Origin: CAXBNB01 sp049115735
Lineage (GTDB): Bacteria; Bacteroidota; Bacteroidia; Cytophagales; Cyclobacteriaceae
DNA length: 64,000 bases
Reading direction: 5' to 3'
NCBI GenBank assembly: GCA_049115735.1
Contig: JAGDZP010000021.1
Span: 186,001 to 250,000 of the forward strand
The notes under the pieces are model-generated. The model was given only the letters and a program-made list of their open reading frames with translations. It did not search any database and was not told the origin of the DNA. This document shows, piece by piece, positions 7,235 through 16,549 of this stretch (within the stretch, counting starts at the first letter, position 1; every line of letters begins with the position of its first letter). Both the position numbers and the translations under genes were made by a program.

Positions 7235-10087
7235 TTAAAGCTCCACTACTACCTCATTATTTAGCATTGTAATTTCTGATTGGTTCATTGATAGTTCTAT
7301 TCTTATCTCCTTGCCCTTCATTTCTTTTGGCAATGTGAATTGAACAACCTTCGTACGTGGCTCCAAATCATTGGGGGCTTCTAAGGTATCAACAATAGTT
7401 GACCACAACTGTGTATCGTTTTGAGCATTAAATACCTGAACATTTATTGATTTGGCCGTTTTATTACCAATGTTATGAACGGTCACATTGATCGGGATAT
7501 CTCCTTGTTGATCCCAGTCTTTGGTGATATACACATCTTCTTCTGAAAGAGCTGCATCGGCCCTTGGGAAAGTCATTGACTCGTAGCTGGAAATTTGTTC
7601 GATACGTAATTGGAGGAGGTTATCAGATTGAACCTCAAAAGTCGTATAACTGGTTCGTTCCAATATCTCTATCTCCTTGCCAAGCAATTCCTCATTCTCC
7701 TCTTTGGCTACCAGGCTTAACTTATACTTACCAGGCGCCAATTGCCAGGTATTTAAACCCACTTCCTTAGAATCACCAAAATTATATATTTGAGCATTCA
7801 ACTCTTCATTGCTACATTTCCCAACCAACACCGCTAGGTCAGGCCCTGTGTTTTTCCACGTAGCGGATAAACCTGGAAACTCATAACCTGAACCAATGTG
7901 CCCTGTGTACATGCCAAAAAGTAAATCATCATGTGGTATATTCACTCTATCAGTAAATTTTACTTCAGTTGTGAATAAAGGGTAGTTGTATCTTATGGTG
8001 CCAAGGATTTCCTCTAAGCCATCTTCAATATATTGCTCATCGCCTTTAACGAGATATTGGCTGTACTGCCTGCCGGATGTTTTGATTAAGTCATCAAACC
8101 TGGTAGTCCCGGTTATGGCTTTAGCTGATCCAAACAACTTCATCAGATTGTTATTAGGTCGGCTTTCACCATTATTCATGCCCCATAATTGAGCCGCTAC
8201 CCATTCCTTCGAACCAGGTTTGGTGGCATCAATATTCTTCGGATTTTTATGATTCATCATATAATCAAAAGTGGTATTCATTGGCTTCAATAGAGATTTC
8301 TGACCAATGATGGCGTAAAGCCCCAGCAGTTGGTTATACATTTCACAAATGTGCCCCAGGCTTTCCCAGTCAAAATAATCCCAACCCAGGCCTTTTCCCG
8401 GAGCATGCCACTCCGGAGAGTACCCGCCAATTTTATCATCAACATAGGACACGGCTGCTGGTAGCACTCCCGATGGTTTTCCGTTTTCCGCACGTGCCGC
8501 ATCATCTATCCAGGCTTGTCCCCATTCATTGAAAAGATCAATTGTACTGGGGTTTTGATTGTACCATGCAGCCCACAGTCCAGGCAAGGTTGCGCGCGCA
8601 TTTAGTGGCACATCTACAGCATAGGGTGGTGTCTCGTCAACAGCAGATGCAGACAGGTAGCAAGACTTAAAATGACGGTGACCATAGCTATTTATTCCAG
8701 TCCAAACATCTCTGAAATTCTGCATGCTCACCAGACACCTTTCCACATAAATGGGATTGCCATAGTTCATTAAAAACATAGCTGGGTGAGTATCCCTGAA
8801 TAGCTCAGCAGAATGTTCAACATCTTCAATCTTTTTTGAAAAAGCCCTTTCTAAAAGCCCACTGTTCCATACACCATTTACCAGCTTCGTATAAGCCTTT
8901 CGAGCCTTCTGATCGTCAGCTCCTAATATTCCAGGCAACCACCATCGAAGTATTTCCACATCATCTCCGAATTTCCCTCCGAGCTCTCCATTATCAGCCT
9001 GGACACTGTCAGCCCACCAATGCATCATCTCTTGCAACCTGTACATGGATTCTCTTTGGTAGTTTGCCCATTTTGGAGCCTGAGTATCTATCTTTTCATA
9101 GGGGCTCTTATGAGGAACCTTATCACCATTGTACATTTTGACCATTGGATGATCCGGAAATTTTGTATATAACATTTTGAAATGCTTTTCATACTGCTCC
9201 CGGTTATACTCATTGCCTTGTTCGAGATACAACCAATAATGAGCTCTGGCCAATAGGTACACTGAACGGTCATATAGAGGACTTTCATCATCAACAATAA
9301 TCTGGCGCAGCAGGTCGGAGGCAATATGATAGCGGTTGAAAATACTCAACCCAGTTTGCTTTACTGCCCAAGACCACCAGCCAATATCGTAGTAGTAGGC
9401 TGCCAGCTTGTATTTTTTTAGAATATTCAGTTGATTGATAAGATTCACATTCCCGGAATCTTCTGAGAGTTTGGATTCAATAGCCCTGATTTGATTTGAG
9501 ATTTGAAGTGTGTCCTGGTCAAGCAATGTGGCTGTTTCAAAATCTTCCCAATCAATTTGTGGCCTTAGTTCCAGCCCATGAAGGGCTACTGCACTACCAT
9601 TTTTTGATGTTACTTTAATGATGGCATGGTCTTTTGTCAAACTCACCTTTTGGGCTATTGACCTATAGTTAAGCCTTAACCATGGAGTAGCTGTACTGTC
9701 CATTACTTCTTCATTATTTATGGTGACGACCATATCCATTGGTTCGGAAGTACCGTTTCCCAGGTTCATTGTAAATACATAATCTCCGGGCTCTGCATCA
9801 ATTCTAAAAACTAAGCTATCTTTCGCCGATATCCCATCCTTCAGCAACAGATTCATTGGCTTTGTTTTTTCATTATCGAATTCAGCTTTTACGTTACTGC
9901 CAATCCAACCGAAACCTATTTCAGATTCATATTTTGTATTGCTTTTTACAGCAATAAACCCGTCTGCTAGTTCAGAATTCAATGGTCCAAAATCGTATAA
10001 GTAGTTGGTCTTTGTGGAGTTTTGGTTACAGCTGATGACAAACCAAGCCATCATCATATAGAAGAAATTTCTCGAGATGAAATTCAT
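7235..10087 (-). CDS. large lipoprotein, putative carbohydrate-active, CARDB-like C-terminus
   Basis: The lipoprotein signal ends WFVISC, so residue 20 would be the lipidated cysteine. Residues about 28-185 look like a galactose-binding or malectin-like beta sandwich (YDFGPLNSELADGF, then GFGW), a start I associate with exported polysaccharide-acting enzymes. Residues about 230-700 are helix-rich with many tryptophans and histidines (NGELGGKFGDDVE, SYGHRHFKSCYLSAS, GLGWDYFDW) and would suit an alpha/alpha toroid as found in polysaccharide lyases and some glycosidases. Residues about 835-950 read as a CARDB-like beta domain. I cannot assign a CAZy family or a catalytic residue. The gene is monocistronic, convergent with the OmpA gene, with a 558-base upstream region. 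Confidence 0.7.
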   Translation of the reverse strand: MNFISRNFFYMMMAWFVISCNQNSTKTNYLYDFGPLNSELADGFIAVKSNTKYESEIGFGWIGSNVKAEFDNEKTKPMNLLLKDGISAKDSLVFRIDAEPGDYVFTMNLGNGTSEPMDMVVTINNEEVMDSTATPWLRLNYRSIAQKVSLTKDHAIIKVTSKNGSAVALHGLELRPQIDWEDFETATLLDQDTLQISNQIRAIESKLSEDSGNVNLINQLNILKKYKLAAYYYDIGWWSWAVKQTGLSIFNRYHIASDLLRQIIVDDESPLYDRSVYLLARAHYWLYLEQGNEYNREQYEKHFKMLYTKFPDHPMVKMYNGDKVPHKSPYEKIDTQAPKWANYQRESMYRLQEMMHWWADSVQADNGELGGKFGDDVEILRWWLPGILGADDQKARKAYTKLVNGVWNSGLLERAFSKKIEDVEHSAELFRDTHPAMFLMNYGNPIYVERCLVSMQNFRDVWTGINSYGHRHFKSCYLSASAVDETPPYAVDVPLNARATLPGLWAAWYNQNPSTIDLFNEWGQAWIDDAARAENGKPSGVLPAAVSYVDDKIGGYSPEWHAPGKGLGWDYFDWESLGHICEMYNQLLGLYAIIGQKSLLKPMNTTFDYMMNHKNPKNIDATKPGSKEWVAAQLWGMNNGESRPNNNLMKLFGSAKAITGTTRFDDLIKTSGRQYSQYLVKGDEQYIEDGLEEILGTIRYNYPLFTTEVKFTDRVNIPHDDLLFGMYTGHIGSGYEFPGLSATWKNTGPDLAVLVGKCSNEELNAQIYNFGDSKEVGLNTWQLAPGKYKLSLVAKEENEELLGKEIEILERTSYTTFEVQSDNLLQLRIEQISSYESMTFPRADAALSEEDVYITKDWDQQGDIPINVTVHNIGNKTAKSINVQVFNAQNDTQLWSTIVDTLEAPNDLEPRTKVVQFTLPKEMKGKEIRIELSMNQSEITMLNNEVVVEL

Positions 10088-10645
10088 AGAAATAGTTTTT
10101 AGAAAGTTATGATCACTTTAAATAGCAGTCATTGTTGTTCTGTTTTGTGGACTATTAAAGATAAATCCAATCCTTTAATTTAAAACATGTCTGCAGCCCT
10201 TCAATAACAGAATAACATTAATTTTCCTGCTGATACAGGAACAGACAAGTTTGACACTATATTGAAGATGCACTGAGGATTATCAGCTAGTGTTTTTACA
10301 GCAACAATCCTCAGAGGACAATAAAAAAATTATCTCCAACACACCTGGGTTGAATGAATGGTTTGAAAACTATTTTTCGCAATCAATTCCCGATACTGTT
10401 AGAATAGAAAGGCACGGAAATCTCTAAATACGTAAGTAGCCTATTCATATCTAAGTGATTTCATTCATTTCGAATTCCGTAGATGAATGACTCATTAAAA
10501 TTTTTTCAAATTCTTTTTGGGGGTAATCTCCTTTTTATTGTATCATTAAATAGTAATAAAAAATAATTTAATAGTTATATTATAATATTTAATTATTGAT
10601 ACGTTTAAATTTTGAATTACTTAAATACAAAAAAATCAAATTATT
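10088..10645. other. 558-base intergenic region between divergent genes
   Basis: No coding sequence is supported here. The left part would hold the promoter of the large lipoprotein gene, but I find no exact TTTG/TAnnTTTG pair. The right 150 bases (about 10495-10645) are extremely AT-rich, with A/T runs, and lead into the PepSY-like lipoprotein gene. Confidence 0.6.
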
Positions 10646-11794
10646 ATGAAAGGATCAATCAAAAAAATATCAATCGTATTTCTAGCTGCTATGACCTCAA
10701 TATTAGCAAGCTGTCAAGATGACCCGGTGGACCTGGAAATTGAAGAAGGCCCTCAAATGGGTCAGTTCGTTACCGAAAGTTTCGACAACCTTACACTCGC
10801 AGATCTTCAAGCCTTGCCCACACCCTTTGAATCTCAAATGACAGCTGCAATTCCAAGTAATGGGAGGGTTGCGACCAGTAGTACTAACCTCTTAATTGCA
10901 GCAGTATTTGAGTTGTTGGAAGGGGCAGCACTGGAAGGTATAGAGCTTGATGAAGAAAGAGGATTGGAAGTGTATCGCCTCATTTTTCAACTCGAAGATG
11001 AAAGCATTATCGAAGTAGCAGTGGTAAAAGAAGCATTCGAAATCATTGAGATTGTCGGTTATGACGGCTCCTTCGAGTATGACCTGGATCCACAGGGTGA
11101 CTTCATTGCAATGGCTGCAGCACTTGAAAAAGCGATGTTGGCTAAAGATGGAAAGGTTGTTCATTGGGAGCTGGAACTGGAAGAGGACAACAAGTGGGAG
11201 TACGAAATCCATATTGAAAATGATTTGGGAAGATTTGAAGTGGAGGTAGATGCGTTTACCGGCGATGTGATTGCCATCAATGAAATGGATGAAGAGGATG
11301 AAGAGGAATTTGAAAAAGAAGAGGAAGACGATGACGAGAAAGAAGAAAAAGAGAAGCAGAAACTTCCCGAAGACATAAAGGTAGCCCTGGCTGCCATTAC
11401 TGATGCTAGGTTGAAGTTTGCTGAAAAAGAAGAGGCTGACGATAGTGGCGAAAGAGATGTATGGAGCATATATGTGGAGACTGAAAAGGAGGCAATGATT
11501 TATCTCGAAATCACTGATGATACCGAAGACTTGATCTATGCCGAGGGAGAAGAAGGGCCATTCGACTATGACATTATCATTGGTCAGAATTTTATGTCCT
11601 TGAAAGAGGTGATGATCATGGTCAATACCGAAATGCAATCAGAAACTTATTACTGGTATTACGAGCAGATTGAAGTCGAAGAAACAGTACGTTGGGCATT
11701 TGTGATCAAAGTAAAAGATAAGGACGGTGTATACCACAAGGTAGGTGTAGATGCCATCAATGGAGCATGGCACTTCCATGAGACTTACGATTAA
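10646..11794 (+). CDS. acidic lipoprotein with PepSY-like repeats
   Basis: The signal ends SILASC, giving a lipidated cysteine at residue 23. The remainder can be read as about four units, each a helix followed by a beta meander, at about residues 78-135, 150-213, 245-300 and 310-380. The second and fourth end in the PepSY-style strand F-E-V-E-V-D-A-x-T-G and K-V-G-V-D-A-x-N-G. A stretch around residues 212-245 is almost entirely Glu, Asp and Lys. PepSY domains are thought to inhibit proteases or bind metals and cations in the envelope; the acidity would suit a metal-binding role, but that is inference. A strong terminator follows at once. Confidence 0.72.
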   Translation: MKGSIKKISIVFLAAMTSILASCQDDPVDLEIEEGPQMGQFVTESFDNLTLADLQALPTPFESQMTAAIPSNGRVATSSTNLLIAAVFELLEGAALEGIELDEERGLEVYRLIFQLEDESIIEVAVVKEAFEIIEIVGYDGSFEYDLDPQGDFIAMAAALEKAMLAKDGKVVHWELELEEDNKWEYEIHIENDLGRFEVEVDAFTGDVIAINEMDEEDEEEFEKEEEDDDEKEEKEKQKLPEDIKVALAAITDARLKFAEKEEADDSGERDVWSIYVETEKEAMIYLEITDDTEDLIYAEGEEGPFDYDIIIGQNFMSLKEVMIMVNTEMQSETYYWYYEQIEVEETVRWAFVIKVKDKDGVYHKVGVDAINGAWHFHETYD

Positions 11795-11844
11795 ACCCTG
11801 AGGTCAATGGGTGGGTTGCGCTGACCCATTCATTTTATAAGGTG

Positions 11845-11871
11845 AAGGCCGGATTTCTCCGGCCTTTTTTT
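11845..11871 (+). terminator. terminator after the PepSY-like lipoprotein
   Basis: A perfect nine-pair stem, AAGGCCGGA with TCCGGCCTT, encloses a TTTC loop and runs into seven T. Confidence 0.9.
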
Positions 11872-11911
11872 ACGTCTGCCTTTGATTACCTTTAGGGAAA
11901 CATGCAAGTTG

Positions 11912-12403
11912 ATGATTACATTTTTGAAGGCCAAGTCAAACGGCCACTTCGACATAATAGAAAGACTGGCTTATGAAATATGGACGGAATACTATACACC
12001 CATAATCGGAAGTGGTCAAGTTGAATATATGCTCAACAAGTTTCAGAACGCAGCAGCCATTGAAGAACAGATAAGAGAAGGCTACTCATATTACCTGATA
12101 AAGCAAGGAGGGAATGATATTGGATATTTGAGTTTCAAAGAAGAACCAGAGGCACTATTTCTCAGTAAAATCTATGTATCTCTGGAACTAAGGAAAACAG
12201 GGGTCGGTTCATCTGCTATGAAGTTTTTGGAGGAGCATGCCAGGCTGGCCGGTCTAAAAAATATCAGGCTAACCGTAAACAAGCATAATAAGAGTAAGGA
12301 GGCCTACTTAAAAATGGGCTTTAAAGATTGTGGTTCGGTCGTTATGGACATAGGAGCTGGGTACGTGATGGATGACTTTGCCATGGAGAAACATTTAGAG
12401 TAA
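11912..12403 (+). CDS. GNAT family N-acetyltransferase
   Basis: About 163 residues from the ATG at 11912; the in-frame TTG at 11882 lies close to the preceding terminator and is less likely. The fold marks are GYLSFKEEPEALFLSKIYVS (strands 4-5 with the conserved acidic/aromatic pattern), the acetyl-CoA loop RKTGVGSSAM, and NKHNKSKEAYLKMGF in the last helix-strand, all as in Gcn5-related acetyltransferases. Substrate is unknown. The next gene begins 9 bases after the stop and may be cotranscribed. Confidence 0.85.
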   Translation: MITFLKAKSNGHFDIIERLAYEIWTEYYTPIIGSGQVEYMLNKFQNAAAIEEQIREGYSYYLIKQGGNDIGYLSFKEEPEALFLSKIYVSLELRKTGVGSSAMKFLEEHARLAGLKNIRLTVNKHNKSKEAYLKMGFKDCGSVVMDIGAGYVMDDFAMEKHLE

Positions 12404-12412
12404 TCTTTTGAA

Positions 12413-12787
12413 ATGAAAAACATCAAATTTAATCGGAGGTCTCTAATACGCTGGAAGGTCTATATTGACCGGGCAAAAATGTACATCGGCTACATCCAAT
12501 TTTTTATGATTGGTGTGATATTCCTGGAAAGATTCGATGATTGGTCAATTGGCGACCATACTGTAAAAGAGTTTGTGGATGACTATATGTGGTATGTCTT
12601 GCCTGTACTTTTTGTGTTGTTCATCCTACTGTCACTTATTGTCGGTTTTCTGGATACCCGGTTTGGATTAAGGGAAGAAGAACTAAGAAATGCATCAAGC
12701 TCCAATCCGGTACTCAGAGAAATACAATCAGACTTGAAAGAAATGAAAACAGAGCTGGAAGAAATTAAGCAAGAGCTTAAGAAGTAG
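12413..12787 (+). CDS. small membrane protein with C-terminal coiled coil
   Basis: The family is not recognised. The 124 residues have two membrane helices (about residues 22-40 and 58-80) and a charged C-terminal helix from about residue 88 with heptad-like leucine and isoleucine spacing (LREIQSDLKEMKTELEEIKQ), which should form a coiled coil in the cytoplasm. It is convergent with the TonB-dependent receptor gene, with two bases between the stops. Confidence 0.7.
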   Translation: MKNIKFNRRSLIRWKVYIDRAKMYIGYIQFFMIGVIFLERFDDWSIGDHTVKEFVDDYMWYVLPVLFVLFILLSLIVGFLDTRFGLREEELRNASSSNPVLREIQSDLKEMKTELEEIKQELKK

Positions 12788-12789
12788 TG

Positions 12790-15210
12790 CTACAAATCAT
12801 CCAATCCGCCCGAACCACCTTCATTGCGTTCTTTATTCCCTATCTTCTTCTGGTTGATGCGATAGCTGAAAGTGAGCTGAAATTGTCTTTGCCTGCGCTG
12901 GTAGACGTTGTTGGAATGAAAATCCTCACCAAAATTAGTGTATCTGTATTTGTAGGTATTGAATAAATCCTGAACGGAAATCACCACAGTACCCTTATTA
13001 TCTAATATGTCTTTGGTAAGTCCAAGATCCAGGCGATAGACTGATTTTCTTGTGCCTTGTGTTGATTCAGTAGGCCCGCGGTAGGAGAAGTTCATTTGAA
13101 AATCGACATTCTTCCAAATATTCATTTTGGAGGTGGCTCGACTTGTCCATGTGTAATTGTCGGCATAATACCTACGTTCTGCCGCAAATCCGTCTGTTAT
13201 AGTTCTAAAAAAATTGAAGCTCATGTTTACTTTCCACCAATTCAAAAGGTCTTTGTTTCCTGTGAGTTCAATTCCATAGGCATTCCTATCAGACAGGTTT
13301 TCTGGTCTTGAAGTAGTATTGCCGTTATCATCAACTCTATAAATCCTGGTCACAACACCGGTAGAATATTGATAATAGGTGCCGATGAAAATGGACGAGG
13401 TTTCAAAATTCTTAAGGTAGCCTACTTCGTAACTATTTGTGTATTGCGGATCCAAATCAGGATTTCCATTTCGCAAGTTTCTGACATCACTAAACGAGCT
13501 GAAAGGGTTTAGATACCTAAATGATGGACGCGAGAGTCTACGGCTGTAGCTGGCTTGTAGGCTTGTGATATCGTCTATTTTGTAGGTAAAGTGAGCCGTT
13601 GGGAAGAGTCCGATATAGTCTTTGTCAACATTATCGCCTGTAGTGACCTGATTGATATTTATATCTGTCAGTTCAGTTCTAGCGCCCACTTGATAGGTGA
13701 TTTTATTGTGCTTGTTTCCAATCAGAAAGTACAATGCGTGAATATTTTCTGTATAAATAAAGTCGTTAGAAAAGCCTTCTAGTGAATTCCAGCTTCCATT
13801 TTCCAGCTCTTCTACCAAATAGTTGTTGTTGATTTTTCTAAGATTGGACCTCATTCCTATCTCCATTTTGCCATCTTCGCTTATTGGCTTTATATAATCT
13901 GCTTGCAGCATAAAATTTCGTTCGAGTTCTTTATTTACTACGGATTGAAATGTAGTCATTGGTTTGTCGCTTGCCGTTTCAGTGATATCGCTTTCCTCTT
14001 TTTCATCGGTGTTTCTAAACTGTGTATAGATGTTCAGGTTGTGGTCTTCTTTATCGAAGGTTTTCTTGTAATTCAACGAATACTCCTGAATCCGTTCCGG
14101 TTCGGTTTCATTATCGACCCTATTGGTTGTATTTATCAGAGACCTGTTGATATCAAAATCGCGGTAGTCCACGGTGCTGGTATTCTCTTCGTCTGCCGGA
14201 CTTACCAAAATGGCTGCTGTGAGGGTGGATTTATCATTGATATAGTAATCCGCACCTCCTCTTAGGTTTTGGGAAAGACCACCTCTTTTAAAATAACGGT
14301 CGACATTGGTAAAGTATGTAGTGTCCTCATTGAAAAACCTTTGCCTGTAAATCGCACTGCCAGGGGTATTGTCATATCCTATCCCATAGTTAATGAAGTA
14401 GTTGATTTTTTCGCTTCTGAAATTGAGGTTCAGGGTGACGTTGTGTCTATCCGGACTACCAATTCCTGCATTGATGGAACCATTAAAACCCCTCTTGTTG
14501 TCTTTCTTTAGAACGATGTTGATAATACCGGCTGATCCTTCTGCATCGTAGCGTGCAGATGGGTTAGTGATTACTTCTATTCTTTCTATGATGTTCCCTT
14601 GTAGCATCCTGAGGGCATCTGGATTGTTCAACCCGACCAGTCCTGACGGTCTACCATCGATTAATATATTTACATTGTTGTTTCCACGAAGGCTAACATT
14701 CCCTTCTATGTCCACTTCTACCGAAGGGATGTTGTCAAGTATGTCAGCAGCATTTCTACCTGCGTTGGTGGAGTTTTTCCCGACATTGAATATACGCTTG
14801 TCCAGGGCTAATTGTAAGTTGTCTTGTTCTCCCGTAACGATCACTTCGTCGAGTTGACTCAGACTCGTCTTTAGATTGACTCTGCCCATATCGTACGACT
14901 GTTCGTTTTGAGGTATTTCTAGTTTGCTATAGGAGTCGTCATAAGATAAGAATTGTGCCTTGACCAAAACACTTCCCGGACTTGTGGATAATTGAAATTT
15001 TCCGCTCTCATCCGTTATACCTCCGGAGATTAGGCTAGAATCCGTTGGATTAAGGATGGCAACTGTAGCATACTCCAAAGGTTGACTATTTCCTGCATCT
15101 ACAATCTGACCAGTCAGCTTGTGAGAAAGCTTTTGAGCTGACAATGGGAGGGAGAATACCAACAGCAAGGAGACGAGTGTGGCTTTGGAAACAATTTGGT
15201 CAATTCTCAT
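12790..15210 (-). CDS. TonB-dependent receptor-like outer-membrane beta-barrel protein
   Basis: After a signal peptide (cleavage near LSAQ) come a carboxypeptidase-regulatory-like beta domain (about residues 30-115, GQIVDAGNSQPLEYATV), a plug domain (about 118-225, with NAADILDNIPSVEVDIEGNV and NNVNILIDGRPSG), and a long beta-barrel of the type labelled outer-membrane beta-barrel family (to residue 806). This group usually lies outside Sus systems and next to two-component genes. Here a histidine kinase and a response regulator lie directly upstream on the same strand, with 76 bases between kinase and receptor that hold a direct repeat also found before the regulator. Ligand unknown; many relatives are linked to stress or metal response. 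Confidence 0.9.
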   Translation of the reverse strand: MRIDQIVSKATLVSLLLVFSLPLSAQKLSHKLTGQIVDAGNSQPLEYATVAILNPTDSSLISGGITDESGKFQLSTSPGSVLVKAQFLSYDDSYSKLEIPQNEQSYDMGRVNLKTSLSQLDEVIVTGEQDNLQLALDKRIFNVGKNSTNAGRNAADILDNIPSVEVDIEGNVSLRGNNNVNILIDGRPSGLVGLNNPDALRMLQGNIIERIEVITNPSARYDAEGSAGIINIVLKKDNKRGFNGSINAGIGSPDRHNVTLNLNFRSEKINYFINYGIGYDNTPGSAIYRQRFFNEDTTYFTNVDRYFKRGGLSQNLRGGADYYINDKSTLTAAILVSPADEENTSTVDYRDFDINRSLINTTNRVDNETEPERIQEYSLNYKKTFDKEDHNLNIYTQFRNTDEKEESDITETASDKPMTTFQSVVNKELERNFMLQADYIKPISEDGKMEIGMRSNLRKINNNYLVEELENGSWNSLEGFSNDFIYTENIHALYFLIGNKHNKITYQVGARTELTDININQVTTGDNVDKDYIGLFPTAHFTYKIDDITSLQASYSRRLSRPSFRYLNPFSSFSDVRNLRNGNPDLDPQYTNSYEVGYLKNFETSSIFIGTYYQYSTGVVTRIYRVDDNGNTTSRPENLSDRNAYGIELTGNKDLLNWWKVNMSFNFFRTITDGFAAERRYYADNYTWTSRATSKMNIWKNVDFQMNFSYRGPTESTQGTRKSVYRLDLGLTKDILDNKGTVVISVQDLFNTYKYRYTNFGEDFHSNNVYQRRQRQFQLTFSYRINQKKIGNKERNEGGSGGLDDL

Positions 15211-15232
15211 TGTGCAATAGTAGGGATTGAAT

Positions 15233-15249
15233 TTGAAGTAATTTTGAAG
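15233..15249 (-). promoter_or_regulatory. direct-repeat operator before the receptor gene
   Basis: Read in the direction of the gene, CTTCAA occurs twice with an 11-base period (CTTCAAAATTACTTCAAA). The same arrangement, 16 of 18 bases identical, occurs upstream of the response-regulator gene at 17294-17310. Direct repeats one helical turn apart are the usual binding sites of OmpR-type regulators, so I infer that the linked regulator binds here. Confidence 0.5.
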
Positions 15250-15286
15250 GTTTGTTTGGCTGCTACAATCATGCCATGAATACGGA

Positions 15287-16549
15287 TTAAAACACCACCT
15301 CTAGTTGATGAGTCTTTTCCTGATCCAGGTAACTATAGGTGATTTCAAAATCGCTTATATCACATATTTTCTTCACGATGGCCAGCCCAAGGCCAAGAGA
15401 TTCGCTGCTTTGATTGGCTTTTTTGAATCGTAGGAAGAAATTCTCAGGAGATACATCCGGTTCATCTCCCGTATTTTTTACAACTAGAAGCTTTGCATCC
15501 AGTTCTATCGAAATACTACCACCATCCATGTTATGCTTTATGGAATTACCGATTAGGTTAGTAAGAAGGATGTCAATTAAAACTGGGTCCGCCTTAATCG
15601 AGACATGCTCTTCAATCTTCACGGACACATCCAAGTGCTTCAGAGCGATTAGATCAGTATAATCGTCCATTTTTTCATTGAGCGTTTTCGAAATATCAAT
15701 TTTGTCCAGTGAGGCAAATTCAGAATTATCAATTTTCGTCAGGAGAGATAGTGCCTTTTGAATTTTCGATAGTTTCTGAATTGCTAGCTGTGCATCGGCT
15801 ACCAGGCTCAGATGTTCTTCGTTTAGGTTGTTTTCTTGCAATAGCAGATCAAGTTTCCCACTGGCAACAGCCAACGGCGTACTTATTTCATGTGATAAGT
15901 TTTCACCAAATTCCTTTAGGTTTTTATAGTCCTTTATGGCCTTGGCGGTCATTTTATGAACAAAATTATTAAGGTTTTTGAACTCCTTGGTAGTGGAATC
16001 AGATGGAGGTATGGGATCGGATTTCTGCAGACTGAACCTATTCATAGACTGAAGTGACTCATTGAATGGCCTCAACAATAGTTTCGATACAAAAAAACTT
16101 GCTACGAGAGATGAACCAACTAATACTAGAAATAGAATAATCATAGATCTGGTCGCACCACTTTGTGCATCCTCTGGTTCGATCAGGGTTTCATAAGTGG
16201 TAATGTAATAAGTAGTATCCCGAATTGTCCGATAGGCATCTACTCGTCTTTGTTGTATGATAGCATTGGAAGGTCGGTGAAAAGCTAGTGTATCAGAAAA
16301 GTAGGCCGTGTCTTTTTCCAATTTGAGTTCAGGCAGCTTTTCAATTTTGATCCGCCGTTGTGCCAAAATTTCATGATCAACACCCTTCTCGATAAGGTCG
16401 TCGAGGTACCTTACTGTCCTCCATAGCTCGTAGTTGGTCTCGGTTTCAATTTCCTCTGTGAAGATATTGAAGGTTACTAGTCCACCAATACCAAAGGCCA
16501 GCAAACTGATCACCAGGTAAACCAATAAAAATTTATGGATGAGTTTCAT
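15287..16549 (-). CDS. sensor histidine kinase
   Basis: The 420-residue kinase has two membrane helices (about 8-30 and 136-158) flanking a periplasmic sensor of about 100 residues. The HisKA domain carries the phospho-accepting histidine at residue 220 in LSHEISTPLAV. The HATPase domain has the N box NLIGNSIKHN (about 331-340) and the G box SLGLGLAIVKKI (about 385-396). The G1-type motif is short (KNTGD). Its start overlaps the regulator stop by four bases. Signal unknown; the coupled outer-membrane receptor suggests envelope sensing. Confidence 0.93.
   Translation of the reverse strand: MKLIHKFLLVYLVISLLAFGIGGLVTFNIFTEEIETETNYELWRTVRYLDDLIEKGVDHEILAQRRIKIEKLPELKLEKDTAYFSDTLAFHRPSNAIIQQRRVDAYRTIRDTTYYITTYETLIEPEDAQSGATRSMIILFLVLVGSSLVASFFVSKLLLRPFNESLQSMNRFSLQKSDPIPPSDSTTKEFKNLNNFVHKMTAKAIKDYKNLKEFGENLSHEISTPLAVASGKLDLLLQENNLNEEHLSLVADAQLAIQKLSKIQKALSLLTKIDNSEFASLDKIDISKTLNEKMDDYTDLIALKHLDVSVKIEEHVSIKADPVLIDILLTNLIGNSIKHNMDGGSISIELDAKLLVVKNTGDEPDVSPENFFLRFKKANQSSESLGLGLAIVKKICDISDFEITYSYLDQEKTHQLEVVF

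Noticed and set aside
11161..11469. Serine-rich minus-strand frame
   Set aside because: It is the complement of GAA/GAG/GAT runs in the acidic linker of the lipoprotein.
10892..11638. 248-codon minus-strand frame opposite the PepSY-like gene
   Set aside because: It is the complement of Glu/Asp-rich codons (Phe-, Leu- and Ser-rich) with no family features; it is a composition shadow.
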